Origin: Metallyticus violacea
Taxonomy: Eukaryota > Arthropoda > Insecta > Mantodea > Metallyticidae
Direction: 5' to 3'
NCBI GenBank assembly: GCA_030762175.1
Contig: CM060842.1
Location: 46,284,001 to 46,348,000 of the forward strand
DNA: 64,000 nucleotides
In this document: positions 1-13,300 of the stretch, piece after piece
Layout: every line of letters starts with the position of its first letter
How positions within the stretch are numbered: the first letter of the stretch is position 1
Notes under the pieces: generated by a model
What the model was told of the DNA's origin: nothing
Seen by the model: the letters and a program-made list of their open reading frames with translations, nothing else
Database searches by the model: none
Program-made: the position numbers and the translations under genes

Positions 1-1211
1 TAGATAAATCATAAACCAGACTTTATTTCTCAATTAAATGTACTTACGAAGCTGTTTTAAAATTTATTTAGAATTAGACAGCAAAGGAGAGGAAAATGAA
101 TGGTTTACTGATTTACTATTTGAATAGTTATATACAAGTACATGTAGCAACATTTACTGGCATAATTAAAAAGGAATTGATATCACTTAAACCAAATAAA
201 ATATAGCAAAATAGGATTAACATGGGCAACATTCTAGGTTCTCTGCTTTCCTTTATATATGTTAATTTTTCTGATTCTTCAAGTGTGCATTGTATGCATT
301 TGTTTGCTGGGCATTTTATTTAAGTAGCTTAGAAGAAGGATTGAAACATTACCATAAATTCAAGTATTTTTGTCAAATAAATTATATGCCATTTGTGATA
401 TTTTTTGCCATTAGAATAGTGATGGTGCAGTTCAGGAATTTAATTTACTTTAGAAAAATCATTACAATTTGGCCAAAATCTGTAATGTTTTTAAAACAGT
501 TTAAATGAAGTTGCTTTCACTTTTCTTCAGAATTTTTCCACTTTTGTGTCAATCAGTACAATTGAAATTTTGTGTGAGAGAGAGAAGGTGAAAAATGATA
601 CCTGTAAAGTTCCATTAAATGAAAAGGTACCACTTTGAATAAAAAATTACTAGTATTCTATGTAGAAAATAAAATTTTATTTACAAGAAAGATGTTGAAT
701 TGAAAAGTTTTATTTAGAAATAAAGAATTATGTGTCTACGGTTTATTTGTGCAATACTTTTTGTAATATTTAAACTTCATTGAGTTATTGTGTGATTATT
801 CTATTAATGCTTTCTATTTTTTAAATATACTTTGATTGATTTAAATTATGAATAAAGTATGTGGCCAACAAAATATTTTTTTTTTAAAAAAATCACCACT
901 ATTAGTATTATAATGAAATTATTGTATGGCTGAGTTGAACTACATACTCTTGTGGCTTCACTTGCATGTTTATATCTAGAACATATTTTGCCAGTCATTG
1001 TCTGCATTCTCAGCTAACTGTTGACTGCTGGATGATTTACAGTCATAAATTGTAGGATTTACTTCACTGTAAAAGTTCCAATTCACACTTCAAGTTAATA
1101 AGTACTAGTATTTTTAACTTTTCTTAAACTTCTCTCTGAAATTTCTCAACCACTCTTTATTTTACTTAATTTTATTAAAGTAACATGTTTTAATTTTTAA
1201 AAATATTGTAG
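1..1211. other. AT-rich sequence, no gene recognised
   Basis: Left flank or intron of the exchanger gene. Short ORFs only, none with a recognisable motif. The missing start exon could in principle be here, but no signal peptide with a plausible donor was found. Confidence 0.4.
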
Positions 1212-1370
1212 AAAGATTGTATAAGTATCTACAATCACAAAGAAAAGTGTAAATGGTTGAAGGAAAATAAATACTGTCAAGAATATACCTCTGGATCATT
1301 TCTCAATTATCTGGAAATCATCTTCTGTAAGCTGGATGAAAGAAGCAAATACTACTCTATCATTTGGATG
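1212..1370 (+). CDS. NCLX-like gene, exon a (luminal Cys-rich domain)
   Basis: 53 codons in phase 0, preceded by a weak acceptor (AAATATTGTAG) and followed by donor GTAAGA. It encodes a Cys-spaced segment (DCISI, EKCKWL, KYCQEY) ending in FLNYLEIIFCKLDE, which matches the family's conserved C...YLDYLEGIFC region before the first membrane helix. The weak polypyrimidine tract leaves the exact start less certain than the end. Confidence 0.8.
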
Positions 1371-4300
1371 GTAAGATTAAAATAACTGAACAATTTTTAT
1401 AGATACGTAGGAAGGACAAAACAACTTTTTTTTTGTTCTATCTTTTGTTTTACCATTCGTAGAAAAGCTCGGCAGAGAGAAGATAAACGCAGGCTTATGT
1501 AAATCCATTGGTTTTGACCTAGACATAGGAATATGTGGAAATTCTTAAAAAAATTGCATTAGCTCTAGAGATTGCTATAGAAAAGAATTTCTTTTAGAAA
1601 AACTGAAATTTGTTCTTTAGTTGTAGTTTCTAAAGCTACTACAATAAACTATTAATTGCTGTTATTTATAACTCCTCAATTTGAAATTAGTTTTACAAAA
1701 CCAAATGAATAAATATCCATATATGTTTCTGGAAAATGTGACTCTATTAGGATTCCACAACAGTATTTAAACTTTATTCATGAAGAGAAAATATATGTAA
1801 TATTCACATTGTGCACTGGTCATGAATTAACATCAACAAATGCAGCTAGTGCCCTTTAATAATTATAATTTAAAAATGTAGCCATTTAAATAATTTAAAT
1901 AATGCAGAATTAAGAGTAATGGAAAGTTCAAAATGGAAATAGAAGAAGTAATTGTGGAGCAGTTTTCGTATCTTGACAATCCTTTAAAAAAAGTGCGTCT
2001 GCTAATTTTTAAATACATGAACCCAGAAATGTATAGGTAGTGCAAACAGCTAAACAACACCTAGCAGTAAACTTGAACTTCTTTAAGAGATCTCCAGATT
2101 TCAATAATTTAATTTAAATTGTATTTTTCTTAAATATAATTGATTTTATATTTGTCTCCTTTATCAACAGAAGAAATAGATACTTTAGTAATACTGTAAG
2201 TGTGTGCTGTATAAAATGGTTCTTTATTATAGAAATTGATTATTACTGGGCTATTTTGCTGTGGTTGTTGGTTTAAAGCCTTGAAGTCAAAGTCGAAGCC
2301 TTGAAACCTCAAAAAACCATGCCTTCTATACCAGACCATAAAAACCAAATTAAAGAATGTTTTTCATTTATAAAATTTATTATGCCATGTATTGCTTGGG
2401 TTTTGAGAAAGAAAAACCTAAAACAATTTTTACAACGCAACAAAAATTGGTCAAAAATTGCATTTTGTGAAAGACTCAAGGGGTTCTTCCAGCTCTAAAC
2501 AAATATACATTGGTATGACTTGAAAATCCATTAACATTCAGCTCATAAAACATAAGTGACATTTACACCTTAGTCAGTCAGAAAACTCTGTGATTACAGA
2601 ACATGCCATTAAAAATTGCAAAATCTGCTTTTAAAAAGCAGAAGTAATTGCAACAATAACAGAATATTTTAATCTAGCTAGAAGAAAGATCTTAGAAATA
2701 GAGCAGCATCCAGATAATATGACAAAGACAGAGGTTTTCAAATAAGCAACACTTGGAATTCATTACTAGTCAACAAACAATGTCTGCACCACAACTCTCC
2801 CAACACACCAACCCCCTGCTAATTCTTACAGTTCTGTACCTCTTCCTCTCCATACACTTTCAGTCCACTGGTGATGCTGATCATAGCATTAGCGAAAGAT
2901 CTTTTTTTTAAATTAATTTGAAAAAAAAAGCTGCCTCAAAATAGCCACACAACTATATAAAAATGATAACTAAAGTGTCCATATTTTTAATATGCATAGT
3001 TAGTTGTATTTTATGTCTGCATATATAAAGTGTTAAAAATGAGATTTGATTTTTTGGATTATGAATACATCTATAAAAACTGAGATACATATCCTAGACA
3101 GACAATGCCAGCATATAACATTTTCATTAATTGCTTTGCATTCTGTATTGTTGCAATGTTGTGACTGTGCTTTCATGTTTTTGCAGAAATAGGTGATTGC
3201 TTTAGAGCATTTCTGCTTATTATGTTGTTTATATTATTGGTAGATAACATAACACTTGGAACTTTGCCGGTGGTGGTGGTGGTGGTGGTGGTGATGATGA
3301 TAATGGGGGTAATGATGTAGGTCTTATAGTAATAGTTTAGTGTCAATGTTGCCTCCTCCTCCTTCTCCTGCTTCTCATCATCAATATTGCAGGAATAACA
3401 CTGCTCAAATTCACAGATAAAATTATGGTTTTTTAAGCTCTTCCACATCTCTATTTGCTCTAGATTTAATAGTTGCATTGATAATTAATTTCACATCAAG
3501 CATGTGTTCCATGTTCCAACATTGTTGTTGTTTTAAATATTTGTCTAAGAGGAATATTTCTATTATTATTATTTCTTTACTCATTTCTCAAGTAAATTTC
3601 TCATTTAGCATATTTTAAGAAAATTTATTTCTTGTGTATGCTTTTAGTAACTAGGAGTTTTTTTTTTTATCTTTTTGTTGTATATTAATTCAAAAATTTT
3701 ATTTTTGAATTTTTTCTTTTTTATTTACCTTTTTTGTTTTTTTATCTAATAGCTGCTTGCCAGAAATTTGTTTTTTCATCATAATTAATGATCATTGTTG
3801 AATTTTTTTCAAACTTTGTAACAATAGCAATACTTTTTGACCATCCATTTTAGATATCAGTTAATGTTGCTAACAGTGTCCTATTATTGTATTATATGAA
3901 ATGGAATTTATATTCAACTTTCTATAGGTCACCTCTCTTTGTAAAATAAGCTGATAATTGGTGCTTATACATTTAAAATATTGTTGAATTTAGAAACTAT
4001 TATAACACAATAATAATAGAATAATAGATATAATTTTTCATCATAATCTCCCTTTACTTCAGTACTGTTCTCACATCTCTGGATTGTCGTCATGGGTGGC
4101 CAAGGTTGTTAAGACACCTGATTCGTGAGTGGGAGGCCTGGGGTTTGAATCCTGCCAGAAACGTCCTCTCTGAATCAGGTTTTTTCCAGGATTTCTTCAG
4201 TCCTCATAAATGGCAAAAACCAGGGAGGTACCCTAAACTTAGACCTGAAATGTTTCCTTCCTTAAAAAAATTCTTTCCCAATATATCATTTCATCCCAGT

Positions 4301-7300
4301 AACATTCGTGTACACTCCCAGTGGTGCATCAGTAGTAAACACCTCCATTAAAAAAATCTGGATTAACGTTTCAACCCCTCTAAAATAATAATCTGAAGCT
4401 TTATCTGCAAAATACTGGAAAACAGAATCCTTGAACCCTGTATCATTTATGAATCTCTGCCCTGGAAGGTCATAATCTAGTTTTAAAAACAGTCATTGGG
4501 GGCAAAGTCTGGGCTATACAGTAGTTGATCTTGGAAGCTATATGTGTTTATAGCAAACTTGACATCAGAAGCTATGTGAACTGGTGCATTATTGTGCAGC
4601 AGAAAAACTCTTATACTTAGCATTCAACATCTCTCTTCTTTGTTGACATCTCAATTGATGCATCGCTCAGAATAGCACTTGCCAGTTGTTCTGCTTTCCT
4701 TGAAGTCTCATTATAGAATTCCTGTGCAGTCCCAAAGTTTGTCTCCAATCTTCTTCATGGACCATGTGACCTTGACCTTTCTAGGGTATGCTTCACTCTT
4801 TTTCTGTCATTCTATTGATTCTCTTTTTGAAAGAGTCATAGTAGAGGATTAGTTTTCTCCCATGTGAGATGGATTCCAATACTGCCCTCATGACAAAGGT
4901 TGAAAAACTTCTGACAACTTTCCACACATGCTTGCATTTGTACTACTGAAAGAATTTATGACATACATCTTACACTGACTTTATGCATATGCAAATGTTG
5001 ATAAAGGATGCAAAATACAGATGTTTTAGAAAGCTCTAGCCTTGCAGATATTTCAAACACATTTCACTTAAAATAAGGGAGATGTTTTCAATCACTGCTT
5101 TTTATTCAGTAATAAACATCGTGCTGTATTATGCAACATGTCCAACTTAAATTAGCTTCTCCAAGCAAAAGAATGGTGTGTCCAGAAAGGAAATGCAATG
5201 CTTGCATTCCTGAAGCATGTATCAGATATTAGGCTGGCAATTTATGGACCTCACCTTATACATGGGGTCAATTCAGATTTTTTGCTTTCTTGATTTTTTA
5301 ACTTTTGATTAATAATGCTGTGATTTGACATTTATTAAAAAGCAAATGGTAAATTTAAGGAGCAAATTATCTTTACAAAAGAGTTTCTATCATCTGTTGA
5401 ATTGTAGAATTAGGCAGTTTTTTTTCTCTTCCAAAATATAGTATCTGAATTAATAAAATATAGCTCTTTTCTGCAATTTTTACAGCTTTTTTTGATGGTG
5501 ATTCTGGTCCTAACTGCTGTTATTCTTTGCACCAAATTGTGAGTATAAATTCTTTTTTTATTTTGCTGGAATTATTTCTGTTTATATGGATCATAATTTG
5601 GAAATATTCAGTATCATAATTCTGCATTCTTAAGTCATAAGGACACAATGTTAGCTTTAGAAGTCATTAGCTGGAAAAGTATTGACATCATATTTGCTTT
5701 AATTGTCAGAATTTTCATATCCTCCTCCTCCTCCTCCTCCTCCTCCTCCTCCTCTCCTCCTTTTGCTAATATTGATACAGCATAAAGTATCTGAAATCAG
5801 TGGCTATGAATATCAGCTTGTACTAAAGGTAAATTATGTTTGTTTTAGTCTTGTTACTGCACTTCTTGCTTTGGTCTCATTGATGCATATGCCAGAAAGT
5901 TTTGCTGGTGTTACATTAGTGGCCTATATTAATGGTATAGCTGATGTCTTTTCAAGTAGTACAATCACTAGTGGAGGAAGATCTGATGTACTTTTCAGCT
6001 ACTATATGGGTAAGTACTGTTCATTTCAAATACAATTTCATTCTTATAGAGCTTCTAAAACTTGGCCAGCCTGTGGAGCCTCAGTAGTTAAAATAAGTGT
6101 TGAACTCCATTCAAAAAAAATAAATAAATCTTGGCAAAACTTGTGCAAATATCAAAATAGAAGCTTGAACTGTACAAGTGAAGACTGTTTATTTAATAAT
6201 CTTTTGTGAGTCAACCAATTTAAAAAATACTGTTCCTGGCTTCACTTGCTTGAAACTTAATCACGACACATTTTGTGAACCTTTGTCCACATCCTCAATT
6301 AATTCAAACATAAATAGAATTAAAAGAAAACATACATTTGTAATCATATGTTCATATCAGATATATAAAAAATTATATAAAAAGCATTATTCTGGACTAT
6401 CTGAGGAGGAGTCACAGCACTAAGTCATATCACTTCGCAGAAGGTCATATTTCAATGTACAATGCTTACAATTGAAACGTATAAGAAGGCTACCATGTGA
6501 ATTTAACAGATCAGGTTAAGATATAGATATACCTCTATAGTACATGGCATGTGATTTAAAAGTTTGTTTATTTGCTTTTAAAGTTTTGCTTACTCATTTT
6601 TTTAAATTGACATGGATATCAGCAAAAAATCATAGCAGAAAACATAATGAATGACTTGAAAATTCAATGAATGAAGTACCACAAAACCTACATAAATGAG
6701 CTAAAGAAAATAACATATAAATCATTAGTGAAAAAAACATACATATATTTCTCCTAGAAACAAAACAATGATTTTCACCTAAGAATCAAAAACAACCAGT
6801 TAGGTAAGAGAAATTAAACCAAATATGTAGATAGCAACCCATGAAGATATAACATATACAAAATCTATGTAAAAGAAAATATAATGTATGGGATCAGAGA
6901 TAGTAGTAGCAGTGAAGACATAGCTATGAAAAAGTTAGAAATAAAATAAAATATAATGCTCAGATAGTCACAGGTGCAATAAAATTACAACCTCCATAAC
7001 AATGAACTTTTTATAGGTAATTCTCCAACCCAGAAAGAAATAGAAAAGAGAACATATGTGATGTACATAAAATTAGCAGTATTGCTTAAAGCACTACAAC
7101 TTTCCAGCCTGAACCAAAAAAATTAACTACGCAAGCAATATTCATGCTCAAAACAATTATTCTTAGAAAATATAATCTAATCAACCCACTACCTCTAGTG
7201 ATAAACATATTGAATTATCAGTGACAATCATATTGAAAAGAAACACAATACTTCACCAAATTAAACAAAACAGTTAAATTTTGAGGAAATAAAGAAGAAG

Positions 7301-10300
7301 TATTGAGAACAGGAATGATTAAGAATGTGTACATATAGATAAAAAAATAAAAGAAAACAATAATTTAGGAGCTGGTAATTTTTTCAGCTACTGTTTAGCA
7401 CATGATACCAACAGTTCCACTTTTGACAGAAAAACCAAAGCAATCAAATTCATATACAACTACTTAAATTCAATAAACTAACAATCCTAGTAGACTCCAA
7501 AGCTGCCATTTAAGGCATCACACAAAACAAAGTCCCAGAATCAGAAAACACAAGAGAATGCTGATGAGTACTAAAATGCCTCCAAAATCTGAAAAAATGA
7601 ATAGACTTGATAATGAAATATGTGGTAATGAAATAGTAGGCACCCTGACCAAGAAAGGAAATACCTGTAAATCTAAAACCACTCCTCTAAAGGAGGATAA
7701 AAGTATTCAAGAAAACATGGAATCTTGTAAACACCACAGGAAACCAAGAAGCAGCAATGGGAGCAAGCTGAAGAGCTTGCAAGCTAAGTAAAACTAAGAG
7801 CTATAAAGAAGCCATGGCTAAATTTCAGCTGATGTCAGGAAACGAAAATCTACCACACCACCTCTACAGATAGTTGCCCACTTTGTGTATATTTTCAGCA
7901 AGAAATGAGCCAACAATATTTGCTACACTACCCAAACCTGAACTCTTGGGCCCAAACTAAACAGGATTTTGTCAGCTTGTACTGGGAAGCTAGAAGGAAA
8001 GTTACATTATTGTCAACTATTGCCATTTGATAAATAAATCAATAAATAAAAAAATAAGTAAATAAATATTTTATGATGAAGCAAGCAGTACTTTTTAGAA
8101 GCCATACTGAAAACTCCAAATCAAACAATAGTGAAAAATTTGTTTAATTCTTCCAATGAAATCATATGGAAGCTGGTAGCATTTTTATTGACTCTCCTGA
8201 AATACATACAAAATGCAGTTTTAACTCAGCAAAATTAAAGAGAAGATCAAAAAAGCATGATTTGTAGCTGTGGTGTGATGAAGTTCCAAATATAATACTT
8301 TTTTTTCCAGAGCCAACATGACGCTAAGGAAATAAATTTAATGTATGGCACATTTATAAAACAATTTTTTTTTATACATTTGACTTACAGGAATTTTTGT
8401 TGTAAATCCATTTTTCCTTCTCCCTTTTTTCCATTTTTTAATTTTTTTCTATTTGGTTTCAACTTAGAGTTGGACCACCACCACTGCCACCACTACCACC
8501 TAGGCAACTTTTTTTCCTGGTGTGGTGGTATTTTAGCTGTCTCCTGAGGCTAGGCCACCCATACATAAGGTGCAGCATGGAGTCCCAATGGGGCATAATG
8601 ATATGATTATGATGTGCCAGTGGGATCCTTAAACCTAATGAGACATAACCTAACCAGTTCATGGGTGCTTGAGGATCTCCCTAGCCAAGGAAAAATCCCC
8701 AAGGCAATGTGGAAATCAAATCTGGGACCCCAGGAATAGTAGCCAGGAACACTGGCCACTAGAGAGAGCTTGGGACTGGTTGAGACATAAGATACTTATT
8801 CATACATGCTATATCTTACTTTATGATCTTCAACAGATATTTATTAGGTGTATAATAATTATAAGCTAGTTTTCCGTAATGATATTTTTTTCACTTTAGT
8901 AACAAATTAGTCACCAAAACCTATAATGAATGTTTTTGATGTGTGGAATAGATAATTCTTGTTGAATATGAAACAGTCTTTTTTAAAATATCGTGGTCTT
9001 CAGGTGATGACTGCATTGTATAATTATAAACTGATGGCATTTCGAATGCATTGCAGCTGTCTATTTGTTAGGCAAAACACACATGAGAATTGCACAATTT
9101 GGCCATCATTTCAACACCAAGATGTGTTAAATAATGAAGAAAATTATAGAAGGTTATCATTATATATTATGAAACATCATTTTTTGTGCATTCAGCTGTG
9201 CCAAAAGTTAAACTAACATTAAAACAATCATTTCAAATCATTAAGAAATCTAAATTACTTTTTGAATACTATCTGATTTGCAGCATTTTTCTTAAAAAAG
9301 AAGGTTATATTTGATTCTTTTACTACTTTGATTTGTTATCATTAGTTCCCATTCTGAGGAAATAATTCCAGGAAGATAACACAATCTCAAAAATTCTTCA
9401 AAACAATCATGAACAACACAATTTTGGACAGTGAAACTAAAATTTGTCCTAGAGGCTTCTGTGCAACTCTTTAAGATCCAAATTTAGCTGAAAGGGTAAG
9501 AAAGTAGCTCAGCAAATAAACTCAATGAAAACTAAGATTATAAAAAGTGTTTTTTTATTGATTTATTTATGTACGCTCTTTAACATCTCAGGTCATTAGC
9601 GTCCCATTCAACTCAGGGCGTGAAACGGCCGACAAATTTTGCTCAGAAGCCTCTCTTTCAGGCTTGAGGTTCTTTTTCTTGCCGTAAATGTGTGACACGG
9701 GACCCACGGCTTCCTTTCCGAAGGAAGCCATATTTACGATTTTTACGCCCGAAAAAATCCATCGGTCACGGCCGGGTTCGAACCCGCGATCTTGGGTTTA
9801 GGAGGCAAGTATGGTAACTACTACACCACCAGGACCGACTAAAAATTGTAAAGAAGCATAAATGATAATAAAGAATAATAAATTAAAGGCACATTATGCT
9901 GAGCACCGGAGCATCCAAGCAGATGATATAAACAATAACTAAAATAAGAACATTACAAGTTAACATTTTCTTTAAATGAATAATATGCATTGTATGTGAG
10001 TATATTTTTCACTGTTCTTTAAAAATGGTTATGATTTTTTATTTCCTTAATAGACTATGGCAATTTATTGTATGCTCTAATTACCATGTATTGGCAGCTT
10101 TTTTTTAGAAGAAAAAGTTGGCCAAGATACTTTTTTCATTCCTGAAATACCTTTGAGTCATCAAATTGAATTCATATTTTATTTTTGTTTTATTTATTTA
10201 CTATAATGTTATAAAATATAGTGAACTTTTGTAACAGTGGTGTAAATTATTAACATTTTCCATTTAATTCAATTTTAGTGGTGTGTATGTTACTATTTCG

Positions 10301-13300
10301 ACTCAATTTCTCTTAAATGTTACTATAATGTTCTTTACTAACATAGGCATAGATTTGCTTAAGAATAAGAAGATGCTGAATATTAATTCCTTTTTCTGTT
10401 CACAGGTGGTTGTCTATTATTGGTACTTTTTCTTGTTGGATATGTTTGCATTTTTACCCCCTTTAGGATTCAAGGACCTCATTTCCTAAGAGATTGCATT
10501 TTTTGCTTAGTTGCTGTGAGTTTCAGTTTTGCTGAACTGCAGGCAGGCCTTATCAGTCTTATGGGTGCAATTGGTTAGTTAAACTTATAATAATATTTAC
10601 TAAAGAAACATATGAATCAAATTAGTTTTAAAAATTAGCATATATCAAACTTTTTATACAATAATTATCAAATTACTAACCTAACTAATAATTATAATAA
10701 TTACATTTGTACATCAGATAAAATAATGACTACTAATCTCTTCATAGTCGAAACATTTAGAACACTCTTTATAGTTTCACTTATATGAAATTTACTCAGG
10801 ATGTGTTTTGTGGAACAATATTTCCACATCCTCATGAGAAAATCTCATGTAAGTGAAACCATAAAGAGTGCCCTAAATATTTCCACTCAGAAGAAATTTT
10901 TAATACGTGTTTCACTGTGTTCGATTCCAAATTGAATTGATATTGAAAATACGGGCTACTAATTTACAATCAGTTTAATACAGTAAAACTTCATGTACCT
11001 TGCACCCAAATAACCATCAATATCAAAACAATGACACCTTTCAGTAAGCAAAAGAAAGGAAGGGAAAAAAAAGAGAGAAAAAACATTACACATGCAGTCA
11101 TTTTGTTGAAATTTTAATTTTCTCCTAATAGCACCATAGATGCAGCATAAGGATGCAGCATGGCTTCATAGAGGCAAGCGTGGTAACACCAACTTTATGT
11201 GGCGTTACCGTTCACAGTATCACAGTAGCAAGCATGATAACATGGCAGTTGCATTCAGGCGTACCCATGGATAGTGGTTAAAGTGAATTAACCCATTGCT
11301 GCATAATAGATTCCATGAAATGCATAAGAAACATTCTATCATTTAAACAAAAGTTGGAGCTATTGGATAAAATAGAAAAGGGGGTTAGCAAAATGCAGTT
11401 AAAAAAGAATCATCACATATTACAACTTTGTCCTCATAGTTATAATTGGTTGCATTGTTGGCTAGTTGGCTACCCTGATTTCAACATCATATGGCCATTG
11501 TCATCAATACAGCAATTTTGGTATGTTTTATATTATCAACTAAGAGATGAATGTACAGTATTAAATACTGAAAATAAAGTAAGTTTTCTGGGCTGTAAGA
11601 CCTTGGTTCAATGGGATTCTTCTCCTTCATCTTTCCAAACATTTCATCCACGACTGTAGTGGACATCATCAGTGGTGTGCTCAATTTTCCTTATTTGGAT
11701 GTCGGTTCTGGTGGTGTAGTGTTAACCGTACTTGCCTCCTAAACCCAAGATTGCGGGTTCAAACCCGGCCAGGATCGATGATTTTTTCGGGTCGTAAAAA
11801 TCCTAAGTATGGCTTCCTTCGGAAAGGAAGTAAAGTCATGGGTCCCGTGTCGTACATTTACGGCACGAAAAAGAACCTCAAACCTGAAATAAGAGGCCTC
11901 TGAGCAAAATTTATTGGCCGTTTCACGCCCTGAATTGAATGGGACGCTGATGTCCTGAGATGTTAAAGAGCGTCCATAAATAAACCAAATATATACATGA
12001 ACATTTAATCAGTTAATTTTGCTTTTATGTAACCTCATATATGATGTGGGTGTCGCCCTGACATCACAAGGAATAGAATGCAATTGTCTATCTTATGAGC
12101 TCTTTCTTTGCTGACACTTTGCTTGTTTTTGCGTATATGTGTGGCAGGGGTTACAGGATAATCTGATTCTCCCCCCCCCCCCTTAAACCTAAGCAAAGGA
12201 TGTACAACAGAGCTTAAATTTACTTACAACTTCACTTATACCTACTATTTACACTATTTACAGTAGAAGCGACTTGTGTTGCTGTGATTGTTATTAGAAA
12301 ATTTTAAAACATTTTATCCTCTTGTGTTTTCTATGAGTTGTTGGCCTGTACTCATATATTGGACTTCCAAGCTTGGGTGTATGCGAATTTTCGCCCATAG
12401 TTTACGGTATCATTTTTATAAATTTCATCAACGGCTCCATTTGTGTCTCCCGAAGGATGGTGTCGTTTATGGAGACTAATGGAAAGCACATAATTTTTCT
12501 AAAACTGAGGCTTTAAATTGTTCGTAGTTTGTTCATTGATGATTTGGCAACATTTGCTCACGCAGCTCTCGCATATGTGAGGAAACTTAATATGAATGCT
12601 TTGTACAGGATGAGCTTTGTTTTCAAAGTAACTAACTTACTTCTATTTCTAAGCGCAGCCATCTATTGCTGGCACTGTTTTGAATATGATCCCACCACAT
12701 CATTCTGGAGTCGAGCATAACAAGTCAGGCCAAAAATTGATTACTATACTTTGTAGAGTTTTGATAGCAAAAGTGATTTTTTGGTGGGTATATATTGCCA
12801 TGCCATCTGCGTACATTACTACTTTGCATCGTGGGAAATCACTAGTGTATATTGCGAACAGATAGGATGCCTTAATGGCACCTTGGGGAACTCCTGCTGC
12901 GATGTTCATTAGTAATGGATCTGTGGCGGGAAGTTCATTAGTAATGGATCTGTGGCGGAAATTTGTATGTGGAAACGGCGTTCCGATAAATAGCATTATA
13001 ATAAGGGCAGAAAAGAATGCAATTCAGGCACTTGATATATTTTATATAGGTTGCCAGTGTGCCAGCATCTATCAAATGCTGCTTCTGCACCCAAAAGTAA
13101 TGTCACGGGGGAGTCTCATTGTTAAATTGCCCAGTGACGTCGTCTTGAATTTTAGTAATTGTAATTCTGTTGAGTGGTGTTTTCTGAAGCCAAACTGAAA
13201 TTTAGATATTGCATTTTGATCCGTAACTTATTTTTGTTGTCGAGATAAAACGAGTTTTTCGAGAAATTTACCAATTGCAGATAGCAGACTAATGGATCTG

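Noticed and set aside
3173..3478. 101-codon minus-strand ORF with poly-Thr
   Set aside because: Microsatellite translation; no motif.
5703..6209. 168-codon ORF with a poly-Pro/Leu start
   Set aside because: It reads through a (TCC)n intron repeat and then the alpha-1 exon; the N-terminal part is intron.
7558..7791. 77-codon Lys/Ser-rich ORF
   Set aside because: A-rich DNA, no motif, no splice context.
9563..9840. Functional tRNA gene (also considered at 11702, 22905, 61008)
   Set aside because: A and B boxes are present but acceptor stems and full cloverleaf are not, and the heads are joined to repeated SINE bodies.
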